Positions 25,369 to 33,439 of a stretch of 64,000 nucleotides of DNA are shown here, piece after piece (the first letter of the stretch is position 1; each line of letters begins with the position of its first letter). The stretch lies in contig NZ_JBHUEO010000008.1 of the NCBI RefSeq assembly GCF_042680885.1, positions 33,042-97,041 of the forward strand, given 5' to 3'. This stretch comes from Siminovitchia sediminis. GTDB lineage: Bacteria > Bacillota > Bacilli > Bacillales > Bacillaceae_C. The notes beneath the pieces are model-generated. The model did not search any database, was not told where the DNA came from, and saw only the letters and a program-made list of their open reading frames with translations. The position numbers and the translations under genes are program-made.

Positions 25369-26719
25369 TTGTTGAGCTGTCTGTTCCTTTTTTGGCTAGG
25401 GGTTATCCATCTGATCAGATTATCAAACGGCGTCATGGTCATGTTGCTTGCCGCATTTATCATCGGCCAGCTGTTTCCCCATCCCTTGTTAAAAGGGATG
25501 TATGTATGCCTGGCTGCAGTGGCGGTTATCTTGAGCCTGTTCTATAGTAAATTCCTTCCAAGAGTATTTGGGACCGTGATGATTCTGTCCGGGAGTGCAG
25601 TTTTCCTTTATCAGCAGCAGCCGCTGGATATATGGATTGAAGGGCTTACGCGGAATTTGCCTCTTGTATGTCTGATTGTGATGGTTCCGGTTTTGGGAAT
25701 TCCGATTGGATTGGGGAATTATCAGACGTTAGCGGGTATAACCTTACGGTTTATTCAAAAGCCGCAATATTTGTATTTGTTTATTTCAGGCCTGTTCTCA
25801 TTGATTGGGCCGATTACAAATATAGTTCAAGCTGCCCCGTCCATTGTTGGGCAGAGTCTATATTCGAGCATGACTTCCGTTCATACATGGTCACCATATT
25901 TTGCTTCCGTATTTCTCGTTGTCTATTCTCTGAACATCCCAATCTATCAGTATTTGCCTTACGGCTTATTATTAAGTTTTTTTCAAATACTTACAGCTTA
26001 CGTTCTTTTTAGGTGTATAGAGATGAGGAAGATCCATTTCGTGCCTCTGGGATCAGCAGCAGATCTACATGTAAAAAAACTGGTGGAATTGTTTGCTGTT
26101 CTTCTATTGCTGACGGGACTGATCTTTTTATCTGAGCCGTTGATTCCGTTAAGTATCAGTGTGCTCATTTCCTTCACTGTTTTTCTTTTTGCCCTTTGCT
26201 GGACAGCTTATTTGAAACTTCCCAAGCACTTTTTTAAGGAACTAAATGATTATCGAAAAGTTATCTTTCCAAGCAGGGCAAATGAAGTCAACCTGCTTTT
26301 GACAGCAGGATTTTTTTCAGTCGTATTGTCGAAAACTCCGATAGCCCATGCTATCCATCATGTGTGTGTCGAGTTGGCGGACATCTACGTATTTTTATTG
26401 ATTGTGGCCACTATGACTATGATTGCTCTGCTGTCCTTTATAGGGGTTCATCAAATTGTAACGATCAGTGCCCATCCTGGCGACTGTTTCGTATGAGGAA
26501 TTGGGAATTCACGACCTGGTGATGGCGATGATGCTGTTAAGCGTATGGGGAGCTGCTACAACGGTCTCACCTGTTTCTCCTGTCACGACAGCAGTTTCAA
26601 GTCTTATTCAAGCAAATGTCTTTACTGTCATTTTACGTTGGAACCTGGTTTATGCAGCGACTTTTTTAATCGTTCATTTTGGGGTAATCTACGCGATTCA
26701 TATGTTGTGGTTCAGGTAA
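25369..26719 (+). pseudogene. Polytopic membrane protein broken by a frameshift
   Basis: Two overlapping frames form one hydrophobic protein of about 450 residues. The first part (from TTG 25369) runs through about nine helices to FIGVHQIVTISA. There it goes out of frame at about 26470-26480, and the second frame continues PILATVSYEELGIHDLVMAM with SVWGAATTVSPVSPVTTAVSS and two more helices to 26719. A single-base change restores continuity. The N-terminal start is weak, with no ribosome site near the TTG codons. The family is unrecognised; the S/P-rich loop resembles carboxylate transporters of the ion-transporter clan. It may be a genuine pseudogene or a sequencing error. Confidence 0.7.
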
Positions 26720-26755
26720 AAATCCAAGCTATACCAGTTGGGAGATGTATGCAAA

Positions 26756-27961
26756 GTGAGTGAAAAGGTCATTGTTTTGGGGGGCGGACTGATCGGAACA
26801 GCTGCGGCTTACTATTTGGCAAAATCCGGTGTAAAAGTGACCCTTGTGGAAGCCCGGGATATCGCAGCAGGTACATCAGGTGCTTGTGACCGGGCCATTA
26901 TGGTTCAATCCAAAAAGCCCGGTCCGACACTGGATCTTGCTGTAAAAAGTGCTCAATTGTATCAGGAACTGGAAGAGGAACTGGAAGCGGACATGGAATA
27001 TAGGAAATGCGGCGGAATGATCATTATTGAAACTGCAGAGGAAATGAAAGCGATGGAGGAAATGGTCCGGCGCCAGCGAAAGGCAGGGGTTAAAGTTCAA
27101 CTTTTGTCAGGGGATGAAGCCCGTGAACGCCAACCAGGTTTATCAGAACATATTCTTGGTTCCACCTGGTGGGAACATGATGCGGAAGTGAATCCGCTGC
27201 TTGTCTGTTTTGCCTTTGCAAAAGCAGCCCGGCGTTTAGGAGCGGAGATCAGGCTTCAGTCCAAAGTGACAGGCCTGATGATTAAAAATAACCGGGTGAC
27301 CGGCGTTCATTTATCAGGGGAAATTGATCATTGTGATGCTGCGGTGGTGGCGCTGGGTGTTTGGACCCCCCTCCTACTAAAACAAATCGGAGTGGACGTG
27401 CCCATTATTCCAAGACGCGGCCAGATCCTTGTGTCTGAAAGGCTGGAACCGGTCATTCATCATGGTTTTTTAAGTGCTGCCTATATCGCAAATAAACTAC
27501 AAAGGAATCAACAGACCCCGCCTTCTGCCGATCCTTACGGCGTCGGACTGGCATTGGGACAAACCCGGAGCGGTTCCCTGCTGATCGGAGGATCTCGCCA
27601 GTTTGCCGGCTATAATACCGAAACTGTGCCGGAAATTACACAAAAAATCGGAGAAGAGGCGGTACGCGCTTTTCCGCAGCTGGCAAATGTGCGGATTATC
27701 CGGACATTTGCCGGTCTTCGCCCTTATACACCTGACAGTATGCCTATTCTTGGACCGGTTGCTGGCATTGATGGCTTGTTCATAGCTGCCGGGCATGAAG
27801 GGGATGGAATTGCCCTTGCCCCGATTTCAGGAAAAATCACGGCGCAGATGGTATGCGGGGAAAAACCGATGATGGATATCAGTCCCTTTTTGTTAAATCG
27901 CTTTAACGGTAAAGTCGAAACGAGGGGGAGGAGTGAAGATTTATGGCGTCCTGCAGATTAG
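26756..27961 (+). CDS. FAD-dependent amino acid oxidoreductase (DAO family), dehydrogenase beta-type subunit
   Basis: The 401-residue protein has an N-terminal FAD site KVIVLGGGLIGTAAAYYLAK and a C-terminal DAO signature FAGLRPYTPDSMPILGP with AAGHEGDGIALAPISGK. The chosen GTG 26756 has GGAGATG eleven bases upstream; a TTG at 26738 overlaps the ribosome site. It is followed without gaps by a [2Fe-2S] ferredoxin-like protein, a second FAD protein and a BFD-type [2Fe-2S] protein. This set forms heteromeric D-hydroxyproline dehydrogenases, opine oxidases and HcnABC-like glycine oxidases in other bacteria. This subunit would carry the amino-acid-oxidising site; the substrate here is unknown. Confidence 0.88.
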   Translation: MSEKVIVLGGGLIGTAAAYYLAKSGVKVTLVEARDIAAGTSGACDRAIMVQSKKPGPTLDLAVKSAQLYQELEEELEADMEYRKCGGMIIIETAEEMKAMEEMVRRQRKAGVKVQLLSGDEARERQPGLSEHILGSTWWEHDAEVNPLLVCFAFAKAARRLGAEIRLQSKVTGLMIKNNRVTGVHLSGEIDHCDAAVVALGVWTPLLLKQIGVDVPIIPRRGQILVSERLEPVIHHGFLSAAYIANKLQRNQQTPPSADPYGVGLALGQTRSGSLLIGGSRQFAGYNTETVPEITQKIGEEAVRAFPQLANVRIIRTFAGLRPYTPDSMPILGPVAGIDGLFIAAGHEGDGIALAPISGKITAQMVCGEKPMMDISPFLLNRFNGKVETRGRSEDLWRPAD

Positions 27962-28263
27962 ATGGGAAGGATAGGATGTCCCGTAAAATAGAGTTTTATT
28001 TTAATGGCAAAAAGCTAATAGGCCATGACGGGGAACCGATTGCAGTATCCTTATGGGCCAATGGAATTCAAACCATTCGTACCTGCGAAATTACAGGGGA
28101 AAAACGGGGAGTTTTTTGTGGAATCGGCCATTGTTATGAATGCAGGGCAGAGGTGAACGGAATTACGAATGTCCGTACTTGCCTGACACCTAACCGGCAG
28201 GGAACGAAGGTATCTGCTTCAGGCCCATTTCATATAAAGGAGACATCGGATCATGAACGTTGA
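27943..28263 (+). CDS. [2Fe-2S] ferredoxin-like subunit of an amino acid dehydrogenase
   Basis: The 106-residue protein is of the HcnA/OoxA N-terminal ferredoxin type. It has the cluster motif GVFCGIGHCYECRAEVNG, with a further cysteine in NVRTCLTPNRQG and an upstream RTCEITG. ATG 27943 has GGGGGAGGAG nine bases upstream and overlaps the end of the preceding gene. An internal ATG at 27976 with GGAAGG is an alternative giving 95 residues. It overlaps the next gene by 11 bp, so the four subunits are translationally coupled. It should pass electrons between the two flavoproteins or to the chain. Confidence 0.87.
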   Translation: MASCRLDGKDRMSRKIEFYFNGKKLIGHDGEPIAVSLWANGIQTIRTCEITGEKRGVFCGIGHCYECRAEVNGITNVRTCLTPNRQGTKVSASGPFHIKETSDHER

Positions 28264-29464
28264 TGCAGCAATTATCGGTGCAGGGCCTGCCGGTTTAATG
28301 GCTGCGATTGAATTGAGCCGAAACGGGTTATCTGTTGCCGTCATCGATGAATATTATCTTCCCGGCGGAAGGCTCCTTGGCCAGCATTATGAGGACCCTG
28401 CGGAACCGCCGGGTGAAAGAATATGGGATGGGAAAAGGATTGCAGAACAATTGGAGCAGCAAGCACGCCGTCAGGGGGTCCATCTTTTTACAGGCGTGAC
28501 CGCATGGTCTGTCAGTAAAAAGTGGGAGATTGCTTTGTCGGGTGCAACGGAAAATCAACTCTTCTCAAAAGTACTTCTGCTGGCTACAGGCTCCGCGGAG
28601 AAAGCACTGCCGATCCCCGGGTGGACCTTGCCGGGGACCATCAGTATTGGCGCTGCACAAACATTCACGAACCTGCATCGCGTGGCAGTCGGCACAAAAG
28701 TTGTGATTATAGGGATCGACCCGCTGTCTCTTTCCGTCATGTTGGAAATGAGAAATGCCGGGATTGATGTCATTGGTATGGCCTTGCCTCCTGTATCACC
28801 TGTAACAGGTAAAGAGTATACTCCAGTCGGCACACTTTCTCGCCTGTCTGATGCTGCACGCCTTGCGCCAAATGCATTTCTTCGAACGGCAGGCAGGTTT
28901 GCGCTGTCTGTATCTCCCCGATTGGCGGGTCACTTCATGCGTTTTTATTTTATAAAAATAAAAGGAGTTCCTCTATATTTTCGTAAGTCGGTTGTGAGTA
29001 TTGATGGGCATGATCGAGTCGAAGGGGTCACTGTCCAACCCATATCAGTTGACGGTACGCCTGCAGGGCAGCCGGAGCAGTGGGAAGCAGACTCGGTTTG
29101 TTTGTCGGCCGGACTATATCCATTGGTTGATCTTATTCAATTAACCGGGTGTCCGCTCGTGGAAATTCCAGAACTGGGAGGAATGGTACCTCTGCATGGG
29201 AATGATCTGTCGACCCCGGTAAAAGGGCTGTATGTTGCAGGAAATATTACCGGAATTGAGGGAGCAAAGGTTGCCATGGCCCAGGGCAGGCTGGCAGCAA
29301 TTTCTATTATCGAGTCTCTTGGAAAAAAAGGTTCAATGACTGTAAACGAAGCCATGGAGAAAGTCACGGAGGCACGAAAAACATCTCCTCTTCGCTTTTT
29401 GCCTGACATTGAAAAGGGACGCGCGAAGTTGAATGACTTGTGGAGGAAAGAAGGGATTGTATGA
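28253..29464 (+). CDS. FAD/NAD(P)-binding oxidoreductase subunit (HcnB/OoxA-like)
   Basis: The 403-residue protein opens with the FAD site DAAIIGAGPAGLMAAIELSR (residues 3-22). It has a second dinucleotide turn around VGTKVVIIGIDPLSLS and a C-terminal GLYVAGNITGIEGAKVAMAQG. This is the usual alpha-type subunit of multi-component D-hydroxyproline or opine dehydrogenases. In the second site the glycine pattern is poor (IIGIDPLS), so NAD(P) binding may be lost, as in other HcnB-type subunits. ATG start with AAAGGAG. It overlaps the genes on both sides by a few bases. Confidence 0.88.
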   Translation: MNVDAAIIGAGPAGLMAAIELSRNGLSVAVIDEYYLPGGRLLGQHYEDPAEPPGERIWDGKRIAEQLEQQARRQGVHLFTGVTAWSVSKKWEIALSGATENQLFSKVLLLATGSAEKALPIPGWTLPGTISIGAAQTFTNLHRVAVGTKVVIIGIDPLSLSVMLEMRNAGIDVIGMALPPVSPVTGKEYTPVGTLSRLSDAARLAPNAFLRTAGRFALSVSPRLAGHFMRFYFIKIKGVPLYFRKSVVSIDGHDRVEGVTVQPISVDGTPAGQPEQWEADSVCLSAGLYPLVDLIQLTGCPLVEIPELGGMVPLHGNDLSTPVKGLYVAGNITGIEGAKVAMAQGRLAAISIIESLGKKGSMTVNEAMEKVTEARKTSPLRFLPDIEKGRAKLNDLWRKEGIV

Positions 29465-29730
29465 ATGATCTCATTGTTTGCCGTTGCGAGGGTGTCCGTT
29501 TATCCGATATTTTGCGAGCGGCTGATGAAGGGGCAAGCAGTATGCCAGGAATGAAGAAAAGGGTCAGGGTTGGCATGGGATACTGCCAGGGGAGAGTTTG
29601 CCAGGCGGCTGTCCGCAACTTATTGGAGTTCAGGGTAAACCATCCCGCGAAGCCTGTACTTCAGCGCGCGCAAGCCCCTGTTCGTCCCATACGATTAAAA
29701 GATATTATCAATAGTAAATCAGCGGAGTAG
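29461..29730 (+). CDS. BFD-like [2Fe-2S] protein, dehydrogenase gamma-type subunit
   Basis: The 89-residue protein has the bacterioferritin-associated-ferredoxin-like cysteine set CRCEG (residues 7-9) and GYCQGRVCQ (about 41-48). These motifs are normally fused to the C-terminus of HcnB-type subunits or encoded as a separate gamma subunit. Its ATG overlaps the TGA of the preceding gene (ATGA), giving strict coupling. A basic, proline-rich tail follows (RAQAPVRPIRLKD). Confidence 0.87.
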   Translation: MNDLIVCRCEGVRLSDILRAADEGASSMPGMKKRVRVGMGYCQGRVCQAAVRNLLEFRVNHPAKPVLQRAQAPVRPIRLKDIINSKSAE

Positions 29731-29841
29731 TGAAGTGTGTCTCCCTTAATAGATCCGGCCAGGGTAAGTTTTCCTTAAGGATCCCACTCAAACTTTGTAT
29801 AATTGGAATAAAGTGACGGAAGTTGGAAAGGCGGGATACCA

Positions 29842-30714
29842 GTGAAAAGAAATATAAATTTGTTAATCATGGGCGGTGACCAGCGTTACGTGGAAGTCAT
29901 TCATCAACTGTCATCCCAAGGCATACAAATTTTTTTGGAGGGCTTTGAGCAACTGTCATTTTCCCATCCTCATATTCATAACGGAGGTTACACTGAAACA
30001 GATGTTGGCAAGCTCGATGCCATTTTGCTTCCTTTAAACGGAACCGATTCCGAAGGACACATTGAAGCACTCTACTCCAATCAACCGGTGAGAATTTCAT
30101 CTGATATACTGCAAAAAACACCTGAACATTGTGTCGTATATACAGGGATTTCCGGCGATTTTTTAGACAGTGCAGCAAAGCAGGCAGGCAGAAAGCTTGT
30201 ACGCTTAATGGATCGTGATGATATTGCTATTATGAACTCCATTCCGACAGCAGAAGCGGCATTGGGTGCAGCGATAAACGAAACCGATTTTACGGTCCAT
30301 AGTTCCAATGTGCTGATCTTGGGTTTCGGAAGAGTCGGCATGACTTTGTCGAGACTGTTTGACGCTGTTGGCGCTCATGTCACGGTCGGTGCGAGAAAAG
30401 ATTCAGACTTTGCACTGATCATGGAAATGGGCTTGCGTCCCATCCATTTAGATAACCTGTCAGAATATATTTCCGAATGTAATATTTGTATCAATTCGGT
30501 TCCTTATTTGCTCCTGGATTCATTTGTCCTTTCCAAAGCAGACCGGTCTCTAATCATTATTGATATTGCTTCCAGGCCGGGAGGAACGGATTTTGAATTT
30601 GCTCGCAAACAAGGAATAAAGGCTGTGCACGCACTTGGACTTCCCGGTCAAACTGCTCCAAAGACCGCTGGAGAAGTGATCAGTGGAGTATTGTTAAAAT
30701 TGTTGGGAGAATAG
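29842..30714 (+). CDS. dpaA: Dipicolinate synthase subunit A
   Basis: The 290-residue protein matches DpaA/SpoVFA, which with DpaB oxidises dihydrodipicolinate-pathway intermediates to dipicolinic acid, the spore-core chelator. The conserved N-terminal MGGDQRYVEVIHQL, central EAALGAAINETDFTVHSS, NAD-binding LILGFGRVGMTLSRLF and C-terminal ALGLPGQTAPKTAGEV are all present. GTG start behind GGAAAGGCGGG. Normally dpaB follows immediately; here a terminator follows and no dpaB is visible in this window. A TATAAT lies about 50 bp upstream. Confidence 0.93.
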   Translation: MKRNINLLIMGGDQRYVEVIHQLSSQGIQIFLEGFEQLSFSHPHIHNGGYTETDVGKLDAILLPLNGTDSEGHIEALYSNQPVRISSDILQKTPEHCVVYTGISGDFLDSAAKQAGRKLVRLMDRDDIAIMNSIPTAEAALGAAINETDFTVHSSNVLILGFGRVGMTLSRLFDAVGAHVTVGARKDSDFALIMEMGLRPIHLDNLSEYISECNICINSVPYLLLDSFVLSKADRSLIIIDIASRPGGTDFEFARKQGIKAVHALGLPGQTAPKTAGEVISGVLLKLLGE

Positions 30715-30752
30715 CGATGCCTGTCAAAGAGTACGTGGCAGGCATTTTTCTT
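30715..30752 (+). terminator. Terminator after dpaA
   Basis: ATGCCTG and CAGGCAT pair around a 15-base loop, followed by TTTTTCTT. Confidence 0.85.
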
Positions 30753-31083
30753 ATTCATTTTAAACTTAAACAGCGCGTACGATTGGTACCGGGAAGGGCC
30801 GTCCATTTAACGGACGATACACCTGTAACCCATTGACCAGGAAAAAGAAACAAAAATTTCCTGGATCCGAAGCATCAAAAGCATATTAAGAAGAATCCTC
30901 GACTAGACTCGATGCCAGCCGCTTGTTCGCAGAGGAAGGTGCCGATGAAACTGTTGATTTTACAGAAATACATGAAGGAATGGAGATGAATTCAAAAACC
31001 CTTTTCAAGTGAAATATACAGCATAAAGAAATGGAGGTTTAGATATACTTGGGAAAAGCAGATTTTTTTCAGGAGATGAGGAA
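30753..31083. other. Intergenic stretch behind dpaA
   Basis: No intact gene. A 30-codon open stretch ending near 31011 reads RLFAEEGADETVDFTEIHEG and could be the tail of a lost gene; it does not resemble DpaB. The ribosome site of the next gene is at the right edge. Confidence 0.4.
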
Positions 31084-31659
31084 ATGGACTCTTTTTGTCC
31101 GGAGATATGGCCGGAAGATCCTGTACCGAACTCACAGCAGGCCTGCAGGGAATGTGGATTATATGAGCAGGGGACCCGGATGGTATGGGGAGAGGGCCGC
31201 CCGGGCGCGCCGATCATGGTGATCCTGGATAATCCCGGCGCCCGTGAAGACCGGGACGGCAACCTGATGGTCTGCGGTACACGCCAGACATTACAAAAAG
31301 CAGCCTATGAGGCTGGTTTGGACAAACACGACCTGTACGTTACTTATATTTTAAAAAGAAGGCCTGTACGTGCCTATGCAAAAGAAGAAACACGTACCAT
31401 TTGTAAGCGTCACTTGAAGGAGCAGCTGCAGACCTATAGGCCATCCTTGCTTGTGTGCTTGGGGAATACCGCTGTGCAATCGTTTTTCGGCGATCCGAAA
31501 CTTGAGGTGAAAAACATGCGCGGCTCCTGGTATGATGTGAACGGCTATCAGACAACGGTTGCGTACCACCCTTTGGCCGCCAGGCGCCGCCCACATTTAT
31601 TTCCGTTGCTTGTGGAGGATTTAAAATTTGCGGAAGAGCAACTGAAACAGCTGGATTAG
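31084..31659 (+). CDS. Divergent family 4-like uracil-DNA glycosylase
   Basis: The 191-residue protein follows the layout of iron-sulfur uracil-DNA glycosylases, which remove uracil from DNA. There is an N-terminal CRECGLY (C21, C24), a first active-site-like motif MVILDNPGAREDRDG (GEAPG in classical members), LLVCLGNTAVQSFFG, and a C-terminal AYHPLAARRRPHL in place of HPSPL. The fourth cluster cysteine is present in TRTICKRHL. The third, expected in a KCRP context, is replaced by arginine (ILKRRPVRA). Iron-sulfur binding may be altered, and function in repair is uncertain. ATG start with AGGAGATGAGG. Confidence 0.8.
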   Translation: MDSFCPEIWPEDPVPNSQQACRECGLYEQGTRMVWGEGRPGAPIMVILDNPGAREDRDGNLMVCGTRQTLQKAAYEAGLDKHDLYVTYILKRRPVRAYAKEETRTICKRHLKEQLQTYRPSLLVCLGNTAVQSFFGDPKLEVKNMRGSWYDVNGYQTTVAYHPLAARRRPHLFPLLVEDLKFAEEQLKQLD

Positions 31660-31738
31660 TCTGTGGACTGCTCTTTGGAGAGCAGTCACGGCTTGGCCAA
31701 ATGTCTGCATTTTGGCTGCAAATAAATATAACCTAAAG

Positions 31739-32386
31739 CTATTTTTTGACTCTTGAAAGAGTCATTCCATCACCGATCGGGATCAGCGTGGATTCTAATT
31801 GGGGATGCTTAGCTACAGCCTCATTGAATTTCTTCATAACATCTGTATAGCGTTTTGGTTCTATACCCGGGTCAGCCACGCTGCCTCTCGCCAGTGTGTT
31901 ATCAGCAACGATCAAAGCACCTGGTTCAGCCAGACGGATACAATAATCTAAGTATGTTTCGTAATTGCCTTTGTCTGCATCGATAAAGAAAAAATCAAAC
32001 CGTTTATTTTCGCCAACCAATGTCTTAAGACTTTCCAGAGCCGGACCGGTCAAATAAGTGACTTGATTGCCAAAACCTGCTTTAGAAAGATTGTTATGGG
32101 CTAACTTTGCGTACTCCTCCTCTAATTCAAGTGAGGTGAGTTTTCCTTCTTTGCCAAAACCTCTGGCAAGGCAAATGCCGCTGTAGCCCCCAAGTGCCCC
32201 GATTTCCAATACATTTTTGGAACCTGATATGGAGATGAGCAGGGTCAGCAGTTTTCCCGAAGAGGGAGATACCGATATAGAGGGCATGTCGTTTTCTCTG
32301 ATGGATGAAATGACTTCTTCCAAAAGAGCATCTTCATGATAAAAAACTGAATCAATATATCTGTTTATCTGGTTCATCTTGTTCAA
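31739..32386 (-). CDS. SAM-dependent O-methyltransferase (class I, caffeoyl-CoA OMT-like)
   Basis: The 215-residue protein has the SAM-binding glycine motif KNVLEIGALGGYSGICLARG, the acidic loop KLTSLELEEEYAKLA, the catalytic metal region DFFFIDADKGNYETYLDY and ADNTLARGSV. This is the YrrM/caffeoyl-CoA-type divalent-metal-dependent O-methyltransferase family. The acceptor is unknown. TTG 32386 lies seven bases after AAGGAG, while ATG 32377 is the alternative start. It is transcribed on its own, just downstream of the TetR gene and in the same direction. Confidence 0.9.
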   Translation of the reverse strand: MNKMNQINRYIDSVFYHEDALLEEVISSIRENDMPSISVSPSSGKLLTLLISISGSKNVLEIGALGGYSGICLARGFGKEGKLTSLELEEEYAKLAHNNLSKAGFGNQVTYLTGPALESLKTLVGENKRFDFFFIDADKGNYETYLDYCIRLAEPGALIVADNTLARGSVADPGIEPKRYTDVMKKFNEAVAKHPQLESTLIPIGDGMTLSRVKK

Positions 32387-32517
32387 TTCCTCTCTCCTTA
32401 TGATTTGGAACTTAATACTATTCGAAGATGATGACTCTCAGAAGAAAAGTAACGTAAATACATAATACCTCCTATCACACCCTTCATAACTAAAGAGAAA
32501 ATTAAAAAGATTCTTGA

Positions 32518-33348
32518 TCAAAATTTATAATAGCGATTCAGCAAATAGGAGATCCATTTACAATGAGGATGGTTTCTTATATTTTCCATTAACCCCTTCA
32601 CAATGGCGAGGCTGAAACTCGGATTCTGAAGCTGCTGTTTTAACAGTGCTAATGATTCCCGTTCTATGGACTTTTCCATTTCTGACATCTTCTCTTCTAT
32701 TTCTGCAATAATTTGCTCTTTAGTGACTTTCTCGCCTGGAAAGTCTTTGGGCATCTGAACAAATTCATGGGAAATAAAAGGGGTCGTTGTGTATTTCGCC
32801 AGTATATTTGTCTTTTCTGCCAGGGATTTAGACAGGAGCTCTATATCCACCGGTACATGATAAAGCAGCAGAAATTGTGAATAGGTACTGAGAAAACCTT
32901 TCACGCAATAAATTAAGTCGTATTTCGACTGTTCAATACTCTCGCCGTACACCTGTTCAATCATAGATAAAATAACCATGTCAAAGAGCTTGTCGTAGGA
33001 ATACATACTCTCCATGAACTTTTCATTAAATGTCTGTATTTGTTCTTTTAAGAAAATTTTAGCAAAATCTGTCCGCTGTTCAATAGATTGAAACATGGTC
33101 TTATAAAAAAGGTACAGAAGATCCTCCGCTTCACTATTTCTGACCAAGTAGTCAATATCTGATAGAATTTGTTCCATAAAGTGATCGAGCAATGCTAACA
33201 TCAATTCGTCTTTCGACTTGAAAGACAGGTAAAATGCTCCTTTTGATATACCGCATTGCTCTGTAATCTGCTGAACGGAGGTAGCTTCAAACCCTTGATT
33301 TGCAAAAAGCTCAATGGCTTTTTCCATAATTAATTGTTTTTTGTTCAT
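32518..33348 (-). CDS. TetR-family repressor of the adjacent RND pump
   Basis: The 276-residue protein has an N-terminal TetR helix-turn-helix (VQQITEQCGISKGAFYLSFK at about residues 25-44) and a long all-helical ligand domain. ATG 33348 is used because GAGGTG lies seven bases upstream; in-frame codons further out lie in the promoter. It is divergent from the RND pump. The palindrome TGACTGGGTAGTCA in the shared promoter region is the likely operator. Such pairs respond to drugs or detergent-like compounds; the inducer is unknown. Confidence 0.92.
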   Translation of the reverse strand: MNKKQLIMEKAIELFANQGFEATSVQQITEQCGISKGAFYLSFKSKDELMLALLDHFMEQILSDIDYLVRNSEAEDLLYLFYKTMFQSIEQRTDFAKIFLKEQIQTFNEKFMESMYSYDKLFDMVILSMIEQVYGESIEQSKYDLIYCVKGFLSTYSQFLLLYHVPVDIELLSKSLAEKTNILAKYTTTPFISHEFVQMPKDFPGEKVTKEQIIAEIEEKMSEMEKSIERESLALLKQQLQNPSFSLAIVKGLMENIRNHPHCKWISYLLNRYYKF

Positions 33349-33367
33349 TTTGTTCACCTCGGTGTCA

Positions 33368-33397
33368 TTGACAACTGACTGGGTAGTCAACTATTAT
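33368..33397 (+). promoter_or_regulatory. RND pump promoter with embedded TetR operator
   Basis: A -35 box TTGACA (33368-33373) and -10 box TATTAT (33392-33397) are 18 bp apart. The perfect 14-bp palindrome TGACT-GGGT-AGTCA (33376-33389) fills the spacer, so a bound repressor would block the polymerase. Confidence 0.85.
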
Positions 33398-33439
33398 ATT
33401 TAATTGAGTTCTACAAGTCAAATAAAGGCAGGTGCAATA

